Assembly (NCBI RefSeq): GCF_029852145.1
Contig: NC_079975.1
Location: forward strand, 12,955,275 to 13,019,274
DNA length: 64,000 bases
Direction of reading: 5' to 3'
Source: Microplitis mediator
Lineage: Eukaryota > Arthropoda > Insecta > Hymenoptera > Braconidae
Shown piece by piece: positions 23,001 through 32,876 of the stretch. The notes beneath the pieces were generated by a model, which was not told the origin of the DNA, did not search any database, and saw nothing but the letters and a program-made list of their open reading frames with translations. A program made the position numbers and the translations under genes. Numbering within the stretch: position 1 is the first letter of the stretch; the number at the start of each line of letters is the position of its first letter.

Positions 23001-26000
23001 TCAAAAAAGTTTAATCCCAACTAATTCTTTTTAATTCTAAAATAACTTTGAATTTCCATTCTCGCGGAGAATTCAAGAGAATAAAAGAGGATTCCAAAAA
23101 GTTTAATCCTAGCTAATCCTTTTCAATTCTAAAATAACTTTGAATTTCTGTTCTCGCGGAGGATTTAAGAGAATAAAAGAGGATTCAAAATAGTTTAATC
23201 CTAACTAATTCTTTTTAATTCTAAAATAATATCTAATTTCTGTTCCCGTGGAGGATTCAAGAGAATAGAAGAGGATTGGAATAAGTTTAATATTAACTAA
23301 TCCTTTTTAATTCTAGAATAATATTTAATTTCTGTTTCCGTGGAGGATTCAAGAGAACAAAAGAGGATTGGAAAAAGTTCAATTCTAACTAATCCTTTTT
23401 CATTCTAAAATAACTTTAAATTTCTGTTTTCGCGGAGGATTCACGAGTATAAAAGAGTATTCAAAAAAGTTTAATCCTAACTGATTCTTTTTAATTCTTA
23501 AATAACTTTGAATTTCTATTCTCGCGGAGAATTCAAGAGAATAAAAGAGGATTCAAAAAAGTTTAATCCTAACTAATTCTTTTCAATTCTAAAATAACTT
23601 TGAATTTCTGTTCTCGCGGGGGATTCAAGAGAATAAAAGAGGATTCAAAATAGTTTAATCCTAACTAATTCTTTTTAATTCTAAAATAATATTTAATTTC
23701 TGTTCCTGTGGAGGATTCAAGAGAACAAAAGAGGATTGGAAAAAGTTCAATTCTAACTAATCCTTTTTAATTCTAGAATAATATTTAATTTCTGTTCCCG
23801 TGGAGGATTCAAGAGAACAAAAGAGGATTGGAAAAAGTTAAATTCTAACTAATCCGTTTTCATTCTAAAATAACTTTAAATTTCTGTTCTCGCGGAGGAT
23901 TCAAGAGAATAAAAGAGTATTCAAAAAAGTTTAATCCTAACTAATTCTTTTTAATTCTAAAATAACTTTGAATTTCTATTCTCGCGGAGAATTCAAGAGA
24001 ATAAAAGAGGATTCAAAAAAGTTTAATCCTAGCTAATCCTTTTCAATTCTAAAATAACTTTGAATTTCTGTTCTCGCGGAGGATTCAAGAGAATAAAAGA
24101 GGGTTGGAAAAAGTTTCATTCTAACTAATCCTCTTTAATTCTAAATTAATATTAAATTTCCGTTTCCGAGGAGGATTCAAGAGAATAAAAGAGGATTGAA
24201 AAAAGTTTAATCCTAACTAATTCTTTTTAATTCTGAATTAATATTTAATTTCTGTTCTCACAGAGGATTCAAGATAATAAAAGAGGATTGGAAAAAGTTT
24301 AATCCTAGCTAATCCTTTTCAATTCTAAAATAACTTTGAATTTCTGTTCTCGCGGAGAATTCAAGAGAATAAAAGAGGATTCAAAATAGTTTAATCCTAA
24401 CTAATCCTTTTTAATTCTAGAATAATATTTAATTTCTGTTCTCGTGGAGGATTCAAGAGAACAAAAGAGGATTGGAAAAAGTTAAATTCTAACTAATCCT
24501 TTTTCATTCTAAAATAACTTTAAATTTCTGTTCTCGCGGAGGATTCAAGAGAATAAAAGAGTATTTAAAAAAGTTTAATTCTAACTAATCCTTTTCAATT
24601 CTAAATTAATATTAAATTTTTGTTCCCGAGGAGGATTCAAGAGAATAAAAGAGTATTTAAAAAAGTTTAATCCTAACTAATTCTTTTTAATTCTAAAATA
24701 ACTATGAATTTCTATTCTCGCGGAGAATTCAAGAGAATAAAAGAGGATTCAAAAAAGTTTAATCCTAGCTAATCCTTTTCAATTCTAAAATAACTTTGAA
24801 TTTCTGTTCTCGCGGAGGATTCAAGAGAATAAAAGAGGATTCAAAATAGTTTAATCCTAACTAATTCTTTTTAATTCTAAAATAACTTTCAATTTCTGTT
24901 CTCGCGGAGGATTCAAGAGAATAAAAGAGAATTGGAAAAAGTTTAATTCCAACTAATCCTTTTTAATTCTAAATTAATATTAAATTCCTGTTTCCGAGAA
25001 GGATTCAAGAAAATAAAAGAGGATTCCAAAAAAGTTTAATCCTAACTAATCCTTTTCAATTCTAAAATAACTTTGAATTTCTGTTCTCGCGGAGAATTCA
25101 AGAGAATAAAAGAGGATTCAAAATAGTTTAATCCTAACTAATCCTTTTTAATTCTAGAATAATATTTAATTTCTGTTCTCGTGGAGGATTCAAGAGAACA
25201 AAAGAGGATTGGAAAAAGTTAGATTCTAACTAATCCTTTTTCATTCTAAAATACCTTTAAATTTCTGTTTTCGCGGAGGATTCAAGAGAATAAAAGAGTA
25301 TTCAAAAAAGTTTAATCCCAACTAATTCTTTTTAATTCTAAAATAACTTTGAATTTCCATTCTCGCGGAGAATTCAAGAGAATAAAAGAGGATTCCAAAA
25401 AGTTTAATCCTAGCTAATCCTTTTCAATTCTAAAATAACTTTGAATTTCTGTTCTCGCGGAGGATTTAAGAGAATAAAAGAGGATTCAAAATAGTTTAAT
25501 CCTAACTAATTCTTTTTAATTCTAAAATAATATCTAATTTCTGTTCCCGTGGAGGATTCAAGAGAATAGAAGAGGATTGGAATAAGTTTAATATTAACTA
25601 ATCCTTTTTAATTCTAGAATAATATTTAATTTCTGTTTCCGTGGAGGATTCAAGAGAACAAAAGAGGATTGGAAAAAGTTCAATTCTAACTAATCCTTTT
25701 TCATTCTAAAATAACTTTAAATTTCTGTTTTCGCGGAGGATTCACGAGTATAAAAGAGTATTCAAAAAAGTTTAATCCTAACTGATTCTTTTTAATTCTT
25801 AAATAACTTTGAATTTCTATTCTCGCGGAGAATTCAAGAGAATAAAAGAGGATTCAAAAAAGTTTAATCCTAACTAATTCTTTTCAATTCTAAAATAACT
25901 TTGAATTTCTGTTCTCGCGGGGGATTCAAGAGAATAAAAGAGGATTCAAAATAGTTTAATCCTAACTAATTCTTTTTAATTCTAAAATAATATTTAATTT

Positions 26001-29000
26001 CTGTTCCTGTGGAGGATTCAAGAGAACAAAAGAGGATTGGAAAAAGTTCAATTCTAACTAATCCTTTTTAATTCTAGAATAATATTTAATTTCTGTTCCC
26101 GTGGAGGATTCAAGAGAACAAAAGAGGATTGGAAAAAGTTAAATTCTAACTAATCCGTTTTCATTCTAAAATAACTTTAAATTTCTGTTCTCGCGGAGGA
26201 TTCAAGAGAATAAAAGAGTATTCAAAAAAGTTTAATCCTAACTAATTCTTTTTAATTCTAAAATAACTTTGAATTTCTATTCTTGCGGAGAATTCAAGAG
26301 AATAAAAGAGGATTCAAAAAAGTTTAATCCTAGCTAATCCTTTTCAATTCTAAAATAACTTTGAATTTCTGTTCTCGCGGAGGATTCAAGAGAATAAAAG
26401 AGGGTTGGAAAAAGTTTCATTCTAACTAATCCTCTTTAATTCTAAATTAATATTAAATTTCCGTTTCCGAGGAGGATTCAAGAGAATAAAAGAGGATTGA
26501 AAAAAGTTTAATCCTTACTAATTCTTTTTAATTCTGAATTAATATTTAATTTCTGTTCTCACAGAGGATTCAAGATAATAAAAGAGGATTGGAAAAAGTT
26601 TAATTCTAACTAATCCTTTTTGATTCTAAATTAATATTAAATTTCCGTTTCCGAGGAGGATTCAAGAGAATAGAAGAGAATTCAAAATAGTTTAATCCTA
26701 ACTAATTCTTTTTAATTCTAAAATAACTTTAAATTTCTGTTCTCGCGGCGGATTCAAGAGAATTAAAGAGAATTGGAAAAAGTTTAATTCTAACTAATCC
26801 TTTTCAATTCTAAATTAATATTAAATTTTTGTTCCCGAGGAGGATTCAAGAGAATTAAAGAGTATTTAAAAAAGTTTAATCCTAACTAATTCTTTTTAAT
26901 ACTAAAATAACTTTGAATTTCTATTCTCGCGGAGAATTCAAGAGAATAAAAGAGGATTCAAAAAAGTTTAATCCTAGCTAATCCTTTTCAATTCTAAAAT
27001 AACTTTGAATTTCTGTTCTCGCGGAGAATTCAAGAGAATAAAAGAGGATTCAAAATAGTTTAATCCTAACTAATCCTTTTTAATTCTAGAATAATATTTA
27101 ATTTCTGTTCTCGTGGAGGATTCAAGAGAACAAAAGAGGATTGGAAAAAGTTAAATTCTAACTAATCCTTTTTCATTCTAAAATAACTTTAAATTTCTGT
27201 TCTCGCGGAGGATTCAAGAGAATAAAAGAGTATTTAAAAAAGTTTAATTCTAACTAATCCTTTTCAATTCTAAATTAATATTAAATTTTTGTTCCCGAGG
27301 AGGATTCAAGAGAATAAAAGAGTATTTAAAAAAGTTTAATCCTAACTAATTCTTTTTAATTCTAAAATAACTATGAATTTCTATTCTCGCGGAGAATTCA
27401 AGAGAATAAAAGAGGATTCAAAAAAGTTTAATCCTAGCTAATCCTTTTCAATTCTAAAATAACTTTGAATTTCTGTTCTCGCGGAGGATTCAAGAGAATA
27501 AAAGAGGATTCAAAATAGTTTAATCCTAACTAATTCTTTTTAATTCTAAAATAACTTTCAATTTCTGTTCTCGCGGAGGATTCAAGAGAATAAAAGAGAA
27601 TTGGAAAAAGTTTAATTCCAACTAATCCTTTTTAATTCTAAATTAATATTAAATTCCTGTTTCCGAGAAGGATTCAAGAAAATAAAAGAGGATTCCAAAA
27701 AAGTTTAATCCTAACTAATCCTTTTCAATTCTAAAATAACTTTGAATTTCTGTTCTCGCGGAGAATTCAAGAGAATAAAAGAGGATTCAAAATAGTTTAA
27801 TCCTAACTAATCCTTTTTAATTCTAGAATAATATTTAATTTCTGTTCTCGTGGAGGATTCAAGAGAACAAAAGAGGATTGGAAAAAGTTAGATTCTAACT
27901 AATCCTTTTTCATTCTAAAATAACTTTAAATTTCTGTTTTCGCGGAGGATTCAAGAGAATAAAAGAGTATTCAAAAAAGTTTAATCCCAACTAATTCTTT
28001 TTAATTCTAAAATAACTTTGAATTTCCATTCTCGCGGAGAATTCAAGAGAATAAAAGAGGATTCCAAAAAGTTTAATCCTAGCTAATCCTTTTCAATTCT
28101 AAAATAACTTTGAATTTCTGTTCTCGCGGAGGATTTAAGAGAATAAAAGAGGATTCAAAATAGTTTAATCCTAACTAATTCTTTTTAATTCTAAAATAAT
28201 ATCTAATTTCTGTTCCCGTGGAGGATTCAAGAGAATAGAAGAGGATTGGAATAAGTTTAATATTAACTAATCCTTTTTAATTCTAGAATAATATTTAATT
28301 TCTGTTTCCGTGGAGGATTCAAGAGAACAAAAGAGGATTGGAAAAAGTTCAATTCTAACTAATCCTTTTTCATTCTAAAATAACTTTAAATTTCTGTTTT
28401 CGCGGAGGATTCACGAGTATAAAAGAGTATTCAAAAAAGTTTAATCCTAACTGATTCTTTTTAATTCTTAAATAACTTTGAATTTCTATTCTCGCGGAGA
28501 ATTCAAGAGAATAAAAGAGGATTCAAAAAAGTTTAATCCTAACTAATTCTTTTCAATTCTAAAATAACTTTGAATTTCTGTTCTCGCGGGGGATTCAAGA
28601 GAATAAAAGAGGATTCAAAATAGTTTAATCCTAACTAATTCTTTTTAATTCTAAAATAATATTTAATTTCTGTTCCTGTGGAGGATTCAAGAGAACAAAA
28701 GAGGATTGGAAAAAGTTCAATTCTAACTAATCCTTTTTAATTCTAGAATAATATTTAATTTCTGTTCCCGTGGAGGATTCAAGAGAACAAAAGAGGATTG
28801 GAAAAAGTTAAGTTCTAACTAATCCGTTTTCATTCTAAAATAACTTTAAATTTCTGTTCTCGCGGAGGATTCAAGAGAATTAAAGAGAATTAGAAAAAGT
28901 TTAATTCTAACTAATCCTTTTTAATTCTCAATTAATATCAAATTTCTGTTTCCGAGGAGGATTCAAGAGAATAAAAGAGGATTAAAAAAAGTTAAATCCT

Positions 29001-29720
29001 AACTAATTCTTTTTAATTCTTAAATAACTTTCAATTTCTGTTCTCGCGGAGTATTCAAGAGAATAAAAGAGAATTGGAAAAAGTTTAATTCTAACTAATC
29101 CTTTTTAATTCTAAATTAATATTAAATTTTTGTTCCCGAAGAGGATTCAAGAGAATAAAAGAGTATTCAAAAAAGTTTAATCCTAACTAATTCTTTTTAA
29201 TTCTAAAATAACTTTGAATTCCTATTCTCGCTGAGAATTCAAGAGAATAAAAGAGGATTCAAAATAGTTTGATCCGAACTTATTCTTTTTAATTCTAAAA
29301 TAATTTTTAATTTCTGTTCCCGTGGAGGATTCAAGAGAATAAAAGAGGATTGGAAAAAGTTTAATTATAACTAATCCTTTTTAATTCTAAAATAACTTTG
29401 AATTTCTGTTTTCGCAGGGGATTCAAGAGAATAAAAGAGAATTCGGAAAAATTCAATTCTAACTAATTCTTTTTAATTCTAAAGTAATGTTGCAATTTCT
29501 GTTCTTCCCGTGAATTCAAGAGAATAAAACAGGATCCGAAAAAGTTATATTCCATCTTATTTTTTTTCAATTTTAAAGTCATGTTGCAATTTCTATTTTT
29601 CCCGAGAATTCGAGAGAATAAACCAGGATTCGAAAAAGTTATATTCCATCTTATTTTTTTTTTATTTCAAAGTCATGTTGCAATTCCGGTTCTCGCTGAG
29701 AATTCGAGAGAATTGTAACC
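20100..29720. repeat. 92-bp satellite array, roughly 100 monomers
   Basis: Monomers carry TTCAAGAGAATAAAAGAGGA, a TAATCCTAACTAATCC-type section, TTTTTAATTCTAAA and a more GC-rich TCTGTTCTCGCGGAGG box. Recurrence distances give a 92-bp period. Variants (GATTGG, GATTCA, GTATTT; TCTCGCGG, TCCCGTGG, TTCCGAGG) are distributed non-randomly and reveal a higher-order repeat. Both margins are diverged, as usual at array edges. No coding potential. Confidence 0.95.
21120..28875. repeat. Higher-order repeat: 2669-bp (29-mer) unit, about three copies
   Basis: The rare variant AGGGTTGGAAAAAGTTTCAT occurs at 21431, 24100 and 26401 (spacings 2669 and 2301); AAATTCCTGTTTCCGAGAAG occurs at 22681, 24982 and 27651 (spacings 2301 and 2669). 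The difference, 368 bp, is exactly four monomers and lies after about 24299 in the middle copy. So the ancestral unit is 29 monomers and the middle copy lost four. The third copy breaks off near 28875, where the array reverts to unordered monomers. Confidence 0.9.
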
Positions 29721-29747
29721 ATAACAAAAAAATTATTTTTCGTTTAA

Positions 29748-30188
29748 GGGCATTCTCAGACAGTGCCCCCCACTTTTTAAAAATATGCAATGACTTTTAA
29801 CTATCATAACCGTATTACAATTTTATCAATCAATTAAAAAAAAATCAAAATTTTAATTGAAAAAAGGACAACGTAGTCGTAATTTCGTTGCGATATAGAA
29901 TTTAGAAAAAATTACTTACCCAACAAAATTAAAAAATTCTAATTATAAAATTGACAGGACGATTTCACGAAAATTTATTTAACGAATTTTGTTTAACTTC
30001 GAATCGATATCAAGTGTAAATAATTTTTTTTTTATATCTATATGTTGGCGAAATTACAACTACGTTGTCCTTTTTTCAATTAATGCTTTAATTTTTTTTT
30101 AATTAATTGCTAAAAATTTGATACGCTTATAACAGTTGAAAGTCATTCAAAATTTTTAAAAAGTGGGGGGCACTGTCTGAGAATGGCC
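29748..30188. mobile_element. 441-bp foldback MITE with TTAA flanks
   Basis: GGGCATTCTCAGACAGTGCC at the left is inverted at the right (ending GTCTGAGAATGGCC); arms are about 200 bp. TTAA lies on both sides (29744-29747, 30189-30192), the target typical of piggyBac- and Kolobok-like elements. Contains CGTAGTCGTAATTTCG-type arms and no ORF. Confidence 0.8.
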
Positions 30189-30192
30189 TTAA

Positions 30193-30720
30193 ACTTTAAA
30201 AAACAAAATAATAATGATTAGTAATTATTTTTATATTAAAATTTTATTCTGGGAAAGAAAAGAAATAATAATTTTATACGTGAAATTTTATCTTTTTTTA
30301 TGGAGAAATTTGTGGAAAAAAAAAGTAATTAAAAGAGAAAAAGGCAACGGGATAAAAATGTAAGAGTGATAGTGAGACGCTCGCCGACCGACAATTCGGC
30401 GGGAGAGAGTAAGTGAGCGAAAGTTAGTTCCGCGCTCACCGCTAGAGCGTGCGGGCTTCTTGGATATGGACACTTATAGTAGAAGTGTTAAAAGCAAATG
30501 CAGCGGACGTTAATCGTCAGTCTTCACTCTACTGCTACCAAGTGAACTTTGCGTAGCAGAGTGGAAAGTACCTACTGGTAGTGGCGCAGTATACCCTGCA
30601 CCACGTCCTATATATATATATATATATCTGGTATAGATAATATATTATTTTTGGTATAACCAGTGGTCTTCCCCATGGACAATTCGGGATATCCATCCCA
30701 GTTCGGGCTCTCTATATTTT
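30193..30720. other. Unique, locally GC-richer core between the two satellites
   Basis: 30360-30600 has balanced composition and no repeat structure (GACGCTCGCCGACCGACAAT, GCGGGAGAGAGTAAGTGAGC), includes a TCAGTC word at about 30517 that could be an arthropod initiator, and ends in a short TA run at 30610-30628. No long open frame was found. It might be a captured genomic segment or the original interior of the 12-kb element. Function unknown. Confidence 0.4.
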
Positions 30721-30744
30721 TCTTGAGAATAGTTTTTTATTCTT

Positions 30745-31885
30745 TTCGATTAATATGAAGAGAATTAAAAAGCATTACAAATTTCAAAATATGAATTCTC
30801 CTCAATTTGATTTAATTCTCTGAAGAAAATTAAAAAGTATTAAAAATTACAAAATATAAATTCTCCTCAATTCTATTTAATTCTCTGAAGAGAATTTAAA
30901 AGTATTAAAAATTTTAAAATATGAATTCTCCTCAATTCTATTTAATTCTCTGAAGAGAATTTAAAAGAATTAAAAATTTCAAAATATGAATTCTCCTCAA
31001 TTCGATTGAATTCTCTGAAGAGAATTAAAAAGTATTAAAAGTTTCAAAATATGAATTCTCCTCAATTCTATTTAATTCTCTGAAGAGAATTTAAAAGTAT
31101 TAAAAATTTCAAAGTATGAATTCTCCTCAATTCTATTTAATTCTCTGAAGAGAATTTAAAAGTATTAAAAATTTTAAAATATGAATTCTCCTCAATTCTA
31201 TTTAATTCTCTGAAGAGAATTCAAAAGAATTGAAAATTTCAAAATATGAATTCTCCTCAATTCGATTGAATTCTCTGAAGAGAATTAAAAAGTATTAAAA
31301 ATTTCAAAATATAAATTCTCCTCGATTCTATTTAATTCTCTGAAGAGAATTTAAAAGTATTAAAAATTTCAAAATATGAATTCTCCTCAATTCTAGTTAA
31401 TCCTCTGAAGAGAATTTAAAAGTATTAAAAATTTTAAAATATGAATTCTCCTCAATTCTATTTAATTCTCTGAAGAGAATTTAAAAGAATTAAAAATTTC
31501 AAAATATGAATTCTCCTCAATTCGATTAAAATCTCTGAAGAGAATTAAAAAGTATTGAAAATTTCAAAATATGAATTCTCCTCAATTCTATTTAATTCTC
31601 TGGAGAGAATTTAAAAGTATTAAAAATTTCAAAATATGAATTCTCCTTAATTCTAGTTAATCCTCCGAAGAGAATTTAAAAATATTAAAAATTTCAAAAT
31701 ATGAATTCTCCTTAATTTTATTTAATTCTCTAAAGAGAATTTAAAAGTACTATAAATTTCAAAATATGAATTCTCCTTAATTCTATTTAATTCTCTTAAG
31801 AGAATTTAAAAGTATTAAAAATTTCAAAATATGAATTCTCCCTAATTCTATTTAATCCTCTGAAGAGAATTTAAAAGGATTCAAT
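30745..31885. repeat. 65-bp satellite array, about 17 monomers
   Basis: Unit contains CTCTGAAGAGAATTTAAAAG, TATTAAAAATTTCAAAATAT and GAATTCTCCTCAATTCTATT. Starts of TGAAG at 30821, 30886 and 30951 fix a 65-bp period. The last units merge into the right terminal repeat of the 12-kb element. Monomer sequence differs from the 92-bp array, though both share AGAGAATTTAA/TTTAATTCTC-type words. Confidence 0.9.
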
Positions 31886-31926
31886 TCATTTTTAATCCTC
31901 TTTAATTCTCTTTTTTAACCAGGGTA

Positions 31927-32385
31927 TATCAGGCTGGATCAGACATGAACAGGCATGGACAGGTATGGACAAGTATGATCACGCCTATGCGTATTTAATA
32001 CTTTGGACATGAACAGACATGGATAGGTATGATCAGGCCTGAGCGTATTTAACGCTTCAGACATGAATAGGCATGGACAGGTATGACCAGGCCTGATCAA
32101 GTCTAATTTCAGGCCTGATCATACATGAACAGGTCTGATCAGTTCTAATTTCAGGCCAATTCATACATGAACAGCCATGGTCAGATCTGATCACTTTTTT
32201 CCAGGTTATCATCAAAAATTCTTCTGAAGCTTATTTAGTTAGCTTCAATTTTTGGCATTATACTTGAAATTTTTTGATTTTTTTTGTTTTATTATCTTGA
32301 AAATTTTTTAAAAAATGTCAAAAGAATTTTATTTCGTTATTAACTTTCATTGGAAAGTCCGAAAAAAATCAAATAATAAGAAATC
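31927..32385. repeat. Degenerate 'GGACAGGTATGAtCAGGCcTGA' repeats and AT-rich DNA
   Basis: Between about 31930 and 32200 short words such as GAACAGGCATGGACAGGTAT and CAGGCCTGATCA recur irregularly; a TATTTAA(T/C)(A/G)CTT(T/C)(G/A)GACATGAA block repeats at 31989 and 32047. Beyond 32200 no repeat was recognised. Confidence 0.5.
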
Positions 32386-32511
32386 TACTTCCATTTCGGC
32401 TGCCAAATGGCCTTTTTAGGTAAAATTTTAAGTCGATTTTTTTAAAAATCTAACTATTGTATTTGTCCTCATGGTCGATTTTTCAAGGAATTTCGTCATA
32501 ACCCGATGAAA
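32386..32511 (+). repeat. Dispersed repeat F fragment
   Basis: CTTCCATTTCGGCTGCCAAA and the following GGCCTTTTT...CTCATGGTCGATTTTTC match 16614-16715 (reverse) and 19186-19298. It continues at 37235 after the 4.7-kb inserted element. Confidence 0.7.
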
Positions 32512-32876
32512 AAAGATTTTGTCTAATCATATATGATTATATATGATCAAATATGATTATAAATAATCATATATGAAGTTATATATAATCATGCATGATT
32601 CTATATGGGGTCATATATAATTATATATGACCCCATACATAGTTAGATCTGATCATACCTGGCTGTTATAACCCCATATATAATTATACATAAGTCTATA
32701 TATGATCAGATCTATTTATATATAAGTCTATATATAGTTAGATCTGATCATACCTGGCTGTTATGACCCCATATATAATCATATGCAAGTCTATATATGA
32801 TCAGATCTGATCATTTATAAGTCTATATATAATTAGATATGATCATACCTGGCTGTTCTAACTCCATATATAATTA

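Larger units (their letters stand above)
19963..31924. mobile_element. 12-kb TIR-bounded unit filled with satellite DNA
   Basis: Left end CCCTGGTTAAAAAAGTGAAT and the inverse of the right end CCCTGGTTAAAAAAGAGAAT continue alike for 33 bases with two mismatches; TA flanks each side (19961-19962, 31925-31926). Inside are the 92-bp satellite (about 20100-29720), a TTAA-flanked MITE (29748-30188), about 500 bases of unique sequence and a 65-bp satellite (30745-31885). No transposase. The simplest reading is a non-autonomous element whose interior expanded by tandem amplification; the alternative is two separate end fragments that happen to bracket a satellite. Confidence 0.7.

Noticed and set aside
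20100..29720. Possible array of regulatory or non-coding RNA genes
   Set aside because: Monomers lack polymerase III boxes or stable structure; variant pattern is that of a satellite with higher-order repeats.
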